Assembly (NCBI GenBank): GCA_964499575.1
Contig: CAZCLK010000010.1
Location: forward strand, 1-52,222
DNA length: 52,222 nucleotides
Source: JAAYCT01 sp964499575
GTDB taxonomy: Bacteria; Bacillota; Clostridia; Saccharofermentanales; Saccharofermentanaceae
Reading direction: 5' to 3'
Part shown: in pieces, positions 24,437-33,405 of the stretch
How the letters are laid out: the number at the start of each line of letters is the position of its first letter
Numbering within the stretch: the stretch's first letter is position 1
The notes under the pieces: generated by a model
Database searches by the model: none
Told to the model about the DNA's origin: nothing
What the model saw: the letters and a program-made list of their open reading frames with translations, nothing else
Position numbers and translations under genes: made by a program

Positions 24437-25916
24437 GATCAATTCCTCCTTTTCGAGACTTGATTTTGAAAAGAGCACCGAGGATCTGAATCGTGATGAT
24501 CGGCATCATCGCGACCATCGCGATCATACCGAAACCGTCCGCAAGAGGATTCGCACCCTCGACCACGCCGGCCGCGCCCGAGGTGAACGCAAGAATAAAG
24601 GTCGCGGTCATCGGACCGGACGCAACGCCGCCGGCGTCAAAGGCCATGCCGATAAACAATTTCGGAACAAATAAGGAAAGCGCGAGGCTGATCAGATAGC
24701 CGGGGAGAAGAAAATGCCAGAGTTGAACCGAAGGGACGACGATGCGGATCGCGGAAAGCAGAACGGCAAATGCAACACCAATGGACAGAGCGACAAAAAC
24801 GGCCTTTTTGCGAACATATCCGCCGGTCACCTGTTCAATATCCGAGGTCAGGACGTGAACGGCCGGTTCCGCGAGGACGGTAACGAAGCCGAGGACAAAG
24901 GCGATGATGAACAGCGGGGCGAGGTGATCTCCCGAAGCCGCCGTCCGGCCGATCTTTGTGCCGACATCCATAAATCCTGCGTGCACGCCGGTCAGAAAAA
25001 ATATTAGCCCGAGGCAGGAATAAAGGACACCCTTGAGCGCTCTTCGACGCACCCGACGGGTAATATCTTTTCCGCTCCGGGAAAGAACAAGAAAGATGAC
25101 CGTGATGGGTAAAAGCGAGATCAGGGTCTCAAGCGCCACGGTCGGCATCGTCGAGAAAAAGGGAGACAGAGCGGAGCCGGCCGCGGAGGTCGTCCCGGCG
25201 GACGGCACCGCCGTATTTTCCGGGCGGACGATCACGCTGATGATCAGCACCGCGAGGATCGGCCCGACCGAAGAGATGCCCACGAGTCCGAAACTGTCCT
25301 TTTCGGAAGCCTTCCGGTCTTTCTTGAGGGCGGAAGCGCCGAGCGACAGCGACAGAATGACCGGAACGGCCAGTGCTCCGGTCGTCGCGCCGGAGGCGTC
25401 AAAGGCGATGGAAAGAAATTCCGGCTTCGCGAAGAGGGCGACTGCCAGTACAACGGAATAGAGGATGATCATCAGAAAATGGATCGGAATGTTTTTGACG
25501 ATTCGGATCATGCCGATCGAAAAAAGCACGCCGATACCGACGGAGACGACGAGCACCAGAAAGAACCGGGTGACTGCTCCTCCGGAGAGTTCCTCGACCT
25601 GATTCGCGAGGATATGGAGGTCGGGCTCGGCGATGGAGACAAGAAATCCGAGGATGACAGAAAAAAGCGTCAGTTTTAGAATCGTTCCGGAGCGGGTCAG
25701 CATGGTGCCCAAAAAGCGCCCGATCGGCGTTATTCCGATCTCGACACCGACGAGGAAGAGCGCCAGTCCGATAACGATCATCGCCGCTCCGACAAAGAAC
25801 CGTATCATTTCGACACCGCTCAACGGCACGAAAGATACCGCGGATACGACGACGATCAGCAGGATCGGCAGAACGGAGAAAAGAACTTCTTTGATTTTTT
25901 CTCGAAGGACGTTCAT
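24426..25916 (-). CDS. DUF1538 membrane protein, internally duplicated
   Basis: A 496-residue polytopic membrane protein with about 12-14 hydrophobic helices. Two homologous halves are plain: GVEIGITPIGRFLG / GVHAGFMDVGTKIG, IAEPDLHILANQVEELSGG / LAEPAVHVLTSDIEQVTGG and AFDASGATTGALAVP / AFDAGGVASGPMTAT. The conserved Glu, Asp and His inside membrane segments suggest ion or solute transport, as in inverted-repeat transporters. The family has no established substrate. It precedes and overlaps the PII-like gene. The start follows AAGGAG. Confidence 0.88.
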   Translation of the reverse strand: MNVLREKIKEVLFSVLPILLIVVVSAVSFVPLSGVEMIRFFVGAAMIVIGLALFLVGVEIGITPIGRFLGTMLTRSGTILKLTLFSVILGFLVSIAEPDLHILANQVEELSGGAVTRFFLVLVVSVGIGVLFSIGMIRIVKNIPIHFLMIILYSVVLAVALFAKPEFLSIAFDASGATTGALAVPVILSLSLGASALKKDRKASEKDSFGLVGISSVGPILAVLIISVIVRPENTAVPSAGTTSAAGSALSPFFSTMPTVALETLISLLPITVIFLVLSRSGKDITRRVRRRALKGVLYSCLGLIFFLTGVHAGFMDVGTKIGRTAASGDHLAPLFIIAFVLGFVTVLAEPAVHVLTSDIEQVTGGYVRKKAVFVALSIGVAFAVLLSAIRIVVPSVQLWHFLLPGYLISLALSLFVPKLFIGMAFDAGGVASGPMTATFILAFTSGAAGVVEGANPLADGFGMIAMVAMMPIITIQILGALFKIKSRKGGIDHAL

Positions 25917-25976
25917 GGGACTCCTTAAGCGTTTTCGCGAAAAATCAGAGGAATGACCGTGCCTTTTTGTGAAGGG

Positions 25977-26834
25977 CTACTTGATCAAAGCGAGGTTCTT
26001 CATGGAAAAGTCGAGGATCGGCGCGGAGTGCGTCAGTGCCCCGACCGAGATATAGTCGACCCGAAGTTCCGCGAGGATTCGTAAACGTTCCCGCGAGATG
26101 TTTCCGGACACTTCGGTCAAGGCGCGGCCGCCGATCATGAGGACCGCTTCGGCAATCATGGCATCGTCCATGTTATCGAGCATGATGATATCGGCTCCGG
26201 CGGAAAGCGCTTCCTCAACCATCGGGAGATTTTCAACTTCAACCTCGATCTTGCGGACAAAAGGCGCATAGTCCCTGGCCATGCGAACCGCCGCGGCAAC
26301 GGAACCGGCGGCGCCGATGTGGTTGTCTTTGAGGAGGATGCCGTCGGACAGGTTATACCGGTGGTTGAAGCCGCCGCCGATCCGCACGGCGTATTTTTCG
26401 AAAATGCGCATGTTCGGCGTGGTCTTCCGCGTGTCGAGAAGCCGCGTCGAAGAACCCTTGAGTTCTTGGACCATCGAACGGGTCAGCGTCGCAATCCCGC
26501 TCATGCGTTGCAGAAAATTCAACGCGGTTCTTTCTCCGGAGAGGATGATCCGGCCGTCTCCGGCCAGCACCCCGACCTTGTCGCCCGCGCGCACGGCATC
26601 CCCGTCCTGAAAGTATGAAGTAAAGATAACATGATCGTCCAAAAGTTTAAAAACGCGCTCAAACACGGGAAGGCCGCAAACGACGCCGTCCTGTTTGCAT
26701 AGAAGGTCGACGTGAGCCGCGGCCGGTTCCGGCATCACGGCCAGAGTCGAAATGTCCTCGTTGGTGATGTCCTCGCGGAGCGCGCTTCGGATGTAATCAT
26801 CCGTGATGATCGTCAGTACCGATCCATTGCTCAT
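25977..26834 (-). CDS. nadC: Quinolinate phosphoribosyltransferase
   Basis: The third step of de novo NAD synthesis: quinolinate plus PRPP gives nicotinate mononucleotide, CO2 and PPi. At 285 residues it has the normal family length. Motifs include ERTALNFLQRMSGIAT, LDTRKTTP, GGGFNHR and LKDNHI, which carry the Arg, Lys and His residues that bind substrate phosphates and carboxylates. I chose the ATG at 26834, with AGGGA upstream; the longer frame to 26996 runs through nadB. It overlaps the end of nadB by 38 nt. Confidence 0.96.
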   Translation of the reverse strand: MSNGSVLTIITDDYIRSALREDITNEDISTLAVMPEPAAAHVDLLCKQDGVVCGLPVFERVFKLLDDHVIFTSYFQDGDAVRAGDKVGVLAGDGRIILSGERTALNFLQRMSGIATLTRSMVQELKGSSTRLLDTRKTTPNMRIFEKYAVRIGGGFNHRYNLSDGILLKDNHIGAAGSVAAAVRMARDYAPFVRKIEVEVENLPMVEEALSAGADIIMLDNMDDAMIAEAVLMIGGRALTEVSGNISRERLRILAELRVDYISVGALTHSAPILDFSMKNLALIK

Positions 26835-28125
26835 AAAAATCCCTGTCCCTTCTCTTGATCTCGTCCAAGACGATGGTCCGATATTCCGTGTCGAAATCCC
26901 GGTCCTTATACACGGAAAGATCGACCGGCATTTCTTCGACAGGTGTATACGGTATGCTTTGCGCGATCTCGTTCGCGGCCCGCTGAGCAAACACAAGGCT
27001 TTCCAGAAGGGAATTGCTGCCTAAACGGTTCTTTCCGTGTACTCCGGTGCAACTGGTCTCCCCGATGGCGTAGAGGCTAGTCATCGACGTCCTGCCCTTC
27101 AGGTCGACCTCAATCCCGCCCATGAAGTAATGCTGAGCGGGTGTGACCGGGATCGGCTCCTTCGTCAAGTCGTAGCCTTCCTTGAGACAGTGCTTGTAGA
27201 TGTTCGGGAAACGATTGCGTACTGTTTCCGGGTCGAGATGAGTCAGCGAGAGATAGACATATTCCTTACCGTCTTTGACCATCTGTTCCCGGATTGCGGC
27301 CGTCACGATATCTCTCGGTTGTAATTCGTCGGTAAAACGCTCCATCGCCGCGTTCAGAAGGTACGCGCCCTCTCCCCGGACCGCCTCGGAAATCAGGAAG
27401 CGGCGGCCGGGTTTCGGCGAATAAAGGGCGGTCGGGTGGATCTGGATATAGTTGATGTCCTTGAGCTGTACGTGGTGGTTTGCGGCGATAGCCAGAGCGT
27501 CACCGGTGATGTGACCAAACGCGGTCGAATGCTTGAAAAGCCCTCCGATTCCTCCGGTCGCAAGAACGACGACTTTCCCGTGGATCGCACGCGGAGCGCC
27601 TTCACGGTCGATGACAACAACTCCGCGGCAAACGTTATCCTCTTCGATGAGATCCACCATGCGCGTGTACTCGTCGATGATGATGTTCTTCTTTTTTCTA
27701 AGACCGCTCAGGAGTTTGCTTGTTATTTCCTTGCCGGTGATATCATCGTGGTGCAGGATCCTCGACTGCGAATGGCCGCCCTCTTTGGTGCGTGACAGCT
27801 CCTCGCCGGTCCGGTCAAAATTGACATGGTAGGCCAGAAGTTCCTGAATAATCAGGGGCGACTGGCGTATCATCGTATCGACGGCTTTTCGGGAGTTCTC
27901 GTAATGACCGGCGCGCAGGGTGTCCTCAAAATAGTCGTCATAATCCTCCGCGTCTTTCATCGCCGCGATCCCGCCCTGAGCGAGGTAAGACGCGCTGTTC
28001 TCAAGCGTATCTTTGGTGATCATGTGGACCGAGAGCGTGTCGGGGAGGTTCAGCGCGCAAAAAATGCCCGCCGCTCCGGTGCCGACGATTATGACATCTG
28101 TTTTGCTTGATTCTTCGCTGTACAT
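26797..28125 (-). CDS. nadB: L-aspartate oxidase, short form
   Basis: A flavoenzyme oxidising L-aspartate to iminoaspartate, the substrate of NadA. The FAD motif GTGAAGIFCAL, the GGIAAM segment, the active-site region RTKEGGHSQSRILHHDDITG and the C-terminal GETSCTGVHGKNRLGSNSLLE are all present. At 442 residues it is about 80-100 residues shorter than E. coli NadB and lacks most of the C-terminal helical domain; short forms occur in Clostridia. Under anaerobic conditions fumarate is the likely electron acceptor. The start lies 4 nt after the nadA stop. Confidence 0.96.
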   Translation of the reverse strand: MYSEESSKTDVIIVGTGAAGIFCALNLPDTLSVHMITKDTLENSASYLAQGGIAAMKDAEDYDDYFEDTLRAGHYENSRKAVDTMIRQSPLIIQELLAYHVNFDRTGEELSRTKEGGHSQSRILHHDDITGKEITSKLLSGLRKKKNIIIDEYTRMVDLIEEDNVCRGVVVIDREGAPRAIHGKVVVLATGGIGGLFKHSTAFGHITGDALAIAANHHVQLKDINYIQIHPTALYSPKPGRRFLISEAVRGEGAYLLNAAMERFTDELQPRDIVTAAIREQMVKDGKEYVYLSLTHLDPETVRNRFPNIYKHCLKEGYDLTKEPIPVTPAQHYFMGGIEVDLKGRTSMTSLYAIGETSCTGVHGKNRLGSNSLLESLVFAQRAANEIAQSIPYTPVEEMPVDLSVYKDRDFDTEYRTIVLDEIKRRDRDFYEQWIGTDDHHG

Positions 28126-28129
28126 CGCT

Positions 28130-29038
28130 TTATCCCGCCAGTTCGTGCATTTTAAGAAGAGGAATGAGTGCGCGTCTCCGAAGTTCCTCGTCGATCAGGA
28201 TCGGATCGCGCATGTATTTTAAGGAGAACTCAAGGTTTTCGAGTGTGATTTTCTTCATATCGGGGCAAATCGGAGCGGACTTCGGGAACAGGAAAGACTT
28301 GGACGGATTATCTTTCATCAGTTGATGTTTCACGCCCTCTTCGGTACAAACGATGAACGTGTCGGCTTCCGATCCGGCCGCTTCGTAAATAATCCCGGAC
28401 GTACTGCCGATATAATCCGAAATCTCGAGTACTTCGCGCGGACATTCCGGATGCGCCAGAACCTTTGCTTCGGGGTGCTCCGCAAGCAACTCGCGTACCA
28501 TAGCGGCGGATATCAGATTGTGCGTGGGACAAAATCCGTCGGGAAGAATGAAGACCTTGTCCGGGAAAAAGCCGGCGACATAACTTCCGAGATTCTTATC
28601 CGGTACGAAAAGGATGTAGCGCGCGGTAAGCTTCGATATCACCTTCATCGCGTTGGAAGAGGTGACACAGACATCCGACACGGCCTTGACGGCAGCGGTG
28701 GAATTAATATAGCAGACAACGCTCAAATCGTCGTGTTGATTGCGCACGCCGGTTATGAAATTCTCGTCGACCATATGCGCCATCGGGCATCCGGCAGAGG
28801 TGTCGGGCATGATAACCGTCTTCCCGGGGCTTAAGATCTTGGCGCTTTCCGCCATAAAACGCACGCCGGCAAATACAATCACCCGGTTCGGGGAGTCCAT
28901 CGCGACCCTGCTCAGGTAATAGGAATCGCCGACATAATCGGCCGCGTCCTGAACGGAGCCGTCGACGTAGTAATGCGCGAGAATAATAGCATCCCGTTCA
29001 TCCCGAAGCGATTGAATCCTGTTTAAAATATTATCCAT
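28130..29038 (-). CDS. nadA: Quinolinate synthase
   Basis: Condenses iminoaspartate with dihydroxyacetone phosphate to quinolinate using an oxygen-sensitive [4Fe-4S] cluster. Its 302 residues match the clostridial/archaeal length. The three cluster ligands are Cys84 (SAGCPMA), Cys170 (PDGFCPTH) and Cys258 (SAPICPDM). LAHYYVDGSVQDAADYVGDS is a family signature. It is the first gene of a nadA-nadB-nadC operon, a standard clostridial order. Confidence 0.97.
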   Translation of the reverse strand: MDNILNRIQSLRDERDAIILAHYYVDGSVQDAADYVGDSYYLSRVAMDSPNRVIVFAGVRFMAESAKILSPGKTVIMPDTSAGCPMAHMVDENFITGVRNQHDDLSVVCYINSTAAVKAVSDVCVTSSNAMKVISKLTARYILFVPDKNLGSYVAGFFPDKVFILPDGFCPTHNLISAAMVRELLAEHPEAKVLAHPECPREVLEISDYIGSTSGIIYEAAGSEADTFIVCTEEGVKHQLMKDNPSKSFLFPKSAPICPDMKKITLENLEFSLKYMRDPILIDEELRRRALIPLLKMHELAG

Positions 29039-29069
29039 GCAAAGTTTCTCCGTATCATGGTGTAGAAGT

Positions 29070-29098
29070 ATTCTAACATCAGTTCAGATGGGTTACAA
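29070..29098 (-). promoter_or_regulatory. Promoter of the nadABC operon
   Basis: On the minus strand TTGTAA and TAGAAT are separated by 17 bp, with a TG extension before the -10 box. The start codon of nadA follows after about 31 nt. Confidence 0.55.
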
Positions 29099-29193
29099 GC
29101 GACGAACGGGTGTGCGGACACTGCAGAAACGAATGAAAAAATTCTGTGATTCGATACAAGACAAACAACGGATATGCCGCTTCGGCCGAAGTA

Positions 29194-29202
29194 TGATATA
29201 AT
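29194..29202 (+). promoter_or_regulatory. Extended -10 promoter of the PAS-GGDEF gene
   Basis: TGATATAAT has a TGn extension and a perfect -10 box. It lies about 155 nt upstream of the start codon, so the mRNA has a long leader. Confidence 0.45.
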
Positions 29203-29357
29203 TTGTAGCAAGCTGTGTGCTCGTGAAATAAACGTTTCGTTTTGTGACTTCGAACGTCGGTACGTTGACCTTCGGACCACGATGACCGCGCGGTCCGGGC
29301 GGTTTTTGGAAGGGCTTGGTTTGCTCAAGCGATTCACCGGTAAATAGGGAGAATGTA

Positions 29358-30293
29358 ATGGACAACTCGATTTTGCATCCTCTGGACGCGGGAAAAATGT
29401 CCGATGGCGAACTGTTTCGTGCCATGATGGATTATGCGCACGAGGGCATATATTTTATTGATCGTAAATTCAACGTTACATATTGGAATGAAAGCGCGGA
29501 AATCATTACCGGAATACCGGCCTCGGATATCGTCGGCAAGATTTCCACAGAGAGCATATTAAGGCCGGTCGATTCGAACGGGGAAACCATTACATCGGAG
29601 AGAACGGCGCTTAAAATGTCCATGATGGACGGAAAGATCCGCGAACAGGAAGTGAATGTCCGCCATCGCGACGGCCACTGCCTGCCCGTGCTTTTGCGGA
29701 CGGTACCGATTAAGAAATTCACCAAGATCCTCGGAGTCATGGAAGTTTTTATCGACGTAAGCAGCCGCCAGAAGATCGAGAACAAGGCGGAGGAATATAA
29801 GGAACTTGCGTTCACCGATACACTGACCGGACTCTACAACAGAAGGTATATCGAAGACTTCATCGAATCGCGCATGGAGGATTACAGGAAGCGCGGAATT
29901 CCGTTCTGCGTGATGTTTTTGGACATCGATCATTTCAAATTGTTCAACGACAATTACGGCCACGAACTCGGAGATGAAGTGATCTGTATGGTCGGGAAGG
30001 CATGCTCGCTGATGATCCGCTCTTCCGATCTCTTCGGCCGTTTCGGCGGGGAAGAGTTTGTCGCCGTTCTTCCGGGTACGAATGAGCAGAATATGTACGT
30101 GATTGCGGACGCGATGCGCAGTATCGTCGAAAACACCGGGATCTTTTCGAGCGGGGAGAAACTGAAAGTAACGATTTCGATCGGTGCCACGATGGTTCGT
30201 CCGGACGATACATCGGAGTCCGTGATGAAACGGGCGGACGAACTCCTTTACATGAGCAAGGAAGCGGGCAGAAATCAGGTCTCCACTTCATGA
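29358..30293 (+). CDS. PAS-GGDEF diguanylate cyclase
   Basis: A soluble 311-residue c-di-GMP synthase. One PAS domain (about 20-135) is joined by a short coiled segment to a GGDEF domain (about 150-310). The signature FGRFGGEEF is intact and is preceded by RSSD, a complete inhibitory RxxD site, so the enzyme should be active and feedback-controlled. No membrane helix. The start at 29358 follows TAGGGAGAATGTA; a start at 29316 would add residues with no ribosome binding site. Confidence 0.93.
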   Translation: MDNSILHPLDAGKMSDGELFRAMMDYAHEGIYFIDRKFNVTYWNESAEIITGIPASDIVGKISTESILRPVDSNGETITSERTALKMSMMDGKIREQEVNVRHRDGHCLPVLLRTVPIKKFTKILGVMEVFIDVSSRQKIENKAEEYKELAFTDTLTGLYNRRYIEDFIESRMEDYRKRGIPFCVMFLDIDHFKLFNDNYGHELGDEVICMVGKACSLMIRSSDLFGRFGGEEFVAVLPGTNEQNMYVIADAMRSIVENTGIFSSGEKLKVTISIGATMVRPDDTSESVMKRADELLYMSKEAGRNQVSTS

Positions 30294-30301
30294 TCGCAAT
30301 G

Positions 30302-30328
30302 CCTTGCCGCGAGCAAGGAATATTGATT
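30302..30328 (+). terminator. Weak terminator after the PAS-GGDEF gene
   Basis: CCTTGC and GCAAGG pair across CGCGA; a T-rich stretch follows after eight bases. Confidence 0.42.
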
Positions 30329-30350
30329 TTTTCAAATTTCGCACTATAAT
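30323..30350 (+). promoter_or_regulatory. Promoter of histidine phosphatase gene A
   Basis: TTGATT (30323-30328), 16-bp spacer and perfect TATAAT (30345-30350). The start codon is about 150 nt downstream. Confidence 0.5.
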
Positions 30351-30506
30351 ATAAACAGAGATTGACATTGTGATAGACCGTCGTTTCGTATTCCCCTGTA
30401 ACGGTTTTCAGTGCGTCTTTCTTTTCTCCGGGACTTTTCGTTATCGGATGTTTCGGTGACTCTTGACGCAAGACGCAGGGTCGAAGTTCGCGGTAGGGAG
30501 GGACAG

Positions 30507-31079
30507 ATGACTACCATCTACTTTGTTCGACACGCGGAGCCGGATTTGAGCCAGCGGGATGAATTGCATAGGCCTCTTACGCCCAAGGGCAGAGCGGACA
30601 GTTTCCGGCTTTCGGAGTATTTCAGCAATGCGCCGATCGACTATGTTTATTCGAGTCCTTTTCGCAGGGCGGTGGAGACCGTTAAGCCGCTGGCGGAGAG
30701 ATACCATAAGACGATCTATCTCGAAAAGGATTTCCGTGAGAGAAAGATTGACGACGAATGGATCAATGATTATGAGGATTTTCTGACGCGTCAATGGACG
30801 GATTTTCTGTACCGAAGAAGAAACGGCGAATGCTTACAGACGGTTCAGGACCGGAATATCGCCGCGATCAACATGCTCCTTCTGAAGCATATGAACAAAA
30901 GCGTCGTGGTAGGCACACATGAGAACGCTTTGGGCACAATCATCCGATATTATACGAAGCAATTCGGGCTCAAGGAATTTTTGCGCGTCCGGGATTTTCG
31001 GCCGTGGATCGTCCGTTTTACGTTTAACGGCGTTGAGTGTCAGGGTGTCGAGGATTATTGTCTGGATGCGCAGATTTGA
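30507..31079 (+). CDS. Histidine phosphatase family protein A
   Basis: A 190-residue phosphohistidine-type phosphatase or mutase. The catalytic motif VRHAE begins near residue 6, and the second His lies in VVVGTHENALG. SSPFRRAVET is also typical of the clade containing phosphoglycerate-mutase-like phosphatases. The substrate cannot be inferred. I chose the ATG at 30507, which follows GGGAGGGACAG. A strong hairpin follows. Confidence 0.88.
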   Translation: MTTIYFVRHAEPDLSQRDELHRPLTPKGRADSFRLSEYFSNAPIDYVYSSPFRRAVETVKPLAERYHKTIYLEKDFRERKIDDEWINDYEDFLTRQWTDFLYRRRNGECLQTVQDRNIAAINMLLLKHMNKSVVVGTHENALGTIIRYYTKQFGLKEFLRVRDFRPWIVRFTFNGVECQGVEDYCLDAQI

Positions 31080-31092
31080 ATGCGGAATATAT

Positions 31093-31125
31093 GAAGACCC
31101 TCTCCGAAAACCGGAGAGGGTCTTC
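31093..31125. terminator. Bidirectional hairpin between histidine phosphatase A and gdhA
   Basis: GAAGACCCTCTCCG and CGGAGAGGGTCTTC form a perfect 14-bp stem with a 5-nt loop. T-runs are short on both sides, but the site lies between convergent stops. Confidence 0.75.
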
Positions 31126-31147
31126 GTTCTATAAGGTGCCCATAACC

Positions 31148-32488
31148 TTAATATGCGATGCCCTGTGCGGTCATGGCATCCGCGATCTTGAGCATTCCCG
31201 CAATATTTGCGCCGAGCACCAGATCCTCGGGATCGCCGTACTCCGTTGCGGCTTCGGTCGCGTTTTTGAAGATGTTCTTCATGATCTGTAACAGTTTCTC
31301 GTCGACCTCTTCAAAGGTCCAGGCGAGACGCATTGAGTTCTGGGACATCTCAAGCGCCGAGGTGGCCACGCCGCCCGCGTTTGCCGCTTTTCCGGGGGCG
31401 AAGTATACGCGATTGCTCTTGAAAAGATCCACCGCTTCCGGGGTGCAGGGCATATTCGCGCCTTCACCTACATATTTGCATCCGTTTTGGATGAGTAATT
31501 TTGCGTCATCCGCGTTGAGTTCGTTTTGCGTCGCGCAGGGAAGCGCGATATCGCAAGGCACCGACCATACACCGCGGCCTTCGAAGTATTGGGCTCCGGG
31601 GACCGCCGTGACGTATTCGCTGATACGCGCTCTGCGGACTTCCTTGATGTCCTTCGCGACATCCAGATTGATCCCCGCAGGATCGTAAATGTAACCGTTC
31701 GAGTCGGACAGCGTGACCGGCTTGGCACCGAGCGCGTACGCTTTCTCGGCGGCATATATGGCTACGTTACCGCTGCCGGAGATCGCCACGGTCTTTCCGG
31801 ACATTGAGTCCTTGCGCGCCTTGACCATCTCGTTTACGAAATACAGAAGGCCGTAGCCCGTGGCTTCCGTCCGAGCCAGTGAACCGCCGTAGGTCAGGCC
31901 TTTTCCGGTAAGAACGCCCGAAAATTCGTTGCGTAGACGCTTGTATTGGCCGAACAAATAACCGATTTCTCTGGCGCCCACGCCGATGTCTCCGGCCGGG
32001 ACATCCGTGAATTGACCGATATGCTTCGAGAGCTCGGTCATGAAGCTTTGACAGAAGCGCATGACTTCTGCGTCGCTCTTGCCCTTGGGGTCAAAATCGC
32101 TGCCGCCTTTGCCTCCGCCGATCGGAAGGCCGGTGAGCGCGTTCTTAAAGCATTGCTCAAAACCGAGGAATTTGATGACCGACAGATTGACCGAGGGATG
32201 AAGACGAAGACCGCCCTTATAGGGGCCGATCGCGGAATTGAATTGCACGCGGTATCCCCGGTTTACCTGAACCTTTCCCTGATCGTTCACCCAGGACACG
32301 CGAAAAGAAATAACGCGCTCCGGTTCGACCAACCGCTCGATAAGACCGATTTTCTCAAAATCGGGATTGCGCTCAACCGCCGGCTCGATCGATTCCAGAA
32401 CCTCTTTCACCGCTTGTAGAAATTCGGATTCGTTCGGGTCTCTTTGCTGGACTTTGGTAAATACTTGCATTAAATATGAGCTTTTCAT
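31148..32488 (-). CDS. gdhA: NADP-type glutamate dehydrogenase
   Basis: Reversibly aminates 2-oxoglutarate to glutamate; the main ammonium assimilation route in many anaerobes. At 446 residues it is a hexameric family-I enzyme. LPIGGGKGGSDFDPKGKSD holds the catalytic Lys, and ISGSGNVAIYAAEKA is the dinucleotide-binding loop. QVNRGYRVQFNSAIGPYKGG and the Asp in PAGDIGVGAREIG complete the active site. The ATG at 32488 with GAGGGAGAG upstream gives the usual N-terminus; the frame extends further without support. Confidence 0.97.
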   Translation of the reverse strand: MKSSYLMQVFTKVQQRDPNESEFLQAVKEVLESIEPAVERNPDFEKIGLIERLVEPERVISFRVSWVNDQGKVQVNRGYRVQFNSAIGPYKGGLRLHPSVNLSVIKFLGFEQCFKNALTGLPIGGGKGGSDFDPKGKSDAEVMRFCQSFMTELSKHIGQFTDVPAGDIGVGAREIGYLFGQYKRLRNEFSGVLTGKGLTYGGSLARTEATGYGLLYFVNEMVKARKDSMSGKTVAISGSGNVAIYAAEKAYALGAKPVTLSDSNGYIYDPAGINLDVAKDIKEVRRARISEYVTAVPGAQYFEGRGVWSVPCDIALPCATQNELNADDAKLLIQNGCKYVGEGANMPCTPEAVDLFKSNRVYFAPGKAANAGGVATSALEMSQNSMRLAWTFEEVDEKLLQIMKNIFKNATEAATEYGDPEDLVLGANIAGMLKIADAMTAQGIAY

Positions 32489-32602
32489 CGTCGCATCTCT
32501 CCCTCCGCAGACTTCTCCCGAACGGTGGGAAGACCGACTCAACTCGATTCTTCAACTCCGTCGTTGAAATCATTATAATTCGGGGAAAGAAAAAAGGAAA
32601 TA

Positions 32603-32620
32603 GGCAAATGCAATAATTTG
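32603..32620. promoter_or_regulatory. Inverted repeat upstream of gdhA
   Basis: GCAAAT and ATTTGC flank a 6-bp spacer, about 30 bp upstream of the gdhA -10 box. This would suit an activator or overlapping repressor. The protein is unknown. Confidence 0.35.
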
Positions 32621-32880
32621 CAACAAAACTTGCACAAATGCGCTATTTCGAATTATGCATATTGCTGTAGGCGCCCGTTCAAAACGTCGGAATCGTCAAT
32701 AAATACGGGGCTCGCTGAGATTATTTGGGGATAAATGCTTTTCGATAAAAAGAAATACTCAACGTCAGCAATTGCAAAAACGATACAGAAACATTGCGTA
32801 CTGCCGGAGCGGATGTTATTCTTTTTCCGGTTGCGAGGGACTCGAAGGCCAGTCTGAGCCGTGTGCCCGCCGGCGGCGAC

Positions 32881-32908
32881 TTGAACGGGGGGCGGAACGG
32901 AGTATACT
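32881..32908 (+). promoter_or_regulatory. Promoter of the GNAT-ttd-uvsE gene run
   Basis: TTGAAC and TATACT are 16 bp apart; the GNAT start codon lies 37 nt downstream, after GGAGG. Confidence 0.5.
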
Positions 32909-32944
32909 TTCATTAGGGTCGTATGCGTTAACGGAGGTGCGGTT

Positions 32945-33364
32945 ATGATCATCAGAAAAATGACGATGGAAGACTATGATGAAGCCCTCGAAATGTGGCT
33001 TTTGGCCGGAAGATCCGGCTATCGGGCCCGCGAGGATTCGCGTGCGGGCATTGAGCGCTTTCTTCTTCGAAATCCGGATACGAGTTTCATCGCCGAAGCG
33101 GACGGCCGCGTCGTCGGAGTCCTGATGTGCGGTCATGACGGCAGGCGCGGCTATATCTACCACACGGCGATCCGGGATCCGAGCCGCTCGAGGACCATCG
33201 GAGGGGCGCTTCTGGAAGCGATGCGGGAAGCGATGAAAGCCGGCGGGATATCGAAAGTCGGCCTTCTGGTCGATACCGATAATAGTGAGGGCACCGCATT
33301 CTGGGAACGTCTGGGCTGGACGCGGAGGGATGATTTAATCTATTATGATCGGGTAATCGAATAA
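32945..33364 (+). CDS. GNAT-family N-acetyltransferase
   Basis: A 139-residue acetyltransferase with the standard order: a TMEDYDEALEMW helix at the start, a central VGVLMCG strand and the acetyl-CoA loop RSRTIGGALLE near residue 80-95. The C-terminal VDTDNSEGTAFWERLGW is the typical GNAT motif B. The substrate is unknown. It is the first gene of a closely spaced plus-strand run ending with uvsE. GGAGG lies 7 nt before the ATG. Confidence 0.9.
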   Translation: MIIRKMTMEDYDEALEMWLLAGRSGYRAREDSRAGIERFLLRNPDTSFIAEADGRVVGVLMCGHDGRRGYIYHTAIRDPSRSRTIGGALLEAMREAMKAGGISKVGLLVDTDNSEGTAFWERLGWTRRDDLIYYDRVIE

Positions 33365-33405
33365 ATCTTCGGTTCGCCGGGTAGCCCGCGAGAAAGAGGT
33401 TGTTT

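Larger units (their letters stand above)
29039..29357. other. Divergent intergenic region nadA / PAS-GGDEF
   Basis: Holds the nadA promoter (minus) and an extended -10 box for the PAS-GGDEF gene (plus), then a leader of about 150 nt with the 12-bp palindrome GACCGCGCGGTC at 29284-29295. The leader does not fit the c-di-GMP riboswitch patterns I know. Confidence 0.6.
32489..32944. other. Divergent intergenic region gdhA / GNAT
   Basis: A 456-bp gap with no gene. On the gdhA side is a perfect -10 TATAAT on the minus strand (32572-32577) and, further upstream, the inverted repeat GCAAAT-N6-ATTTGC (32603-32620). On the other side is the promoter of the GNAT gene. The middle (about 32640-32870) shows nothing I can name. 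Confidence 0.6.
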
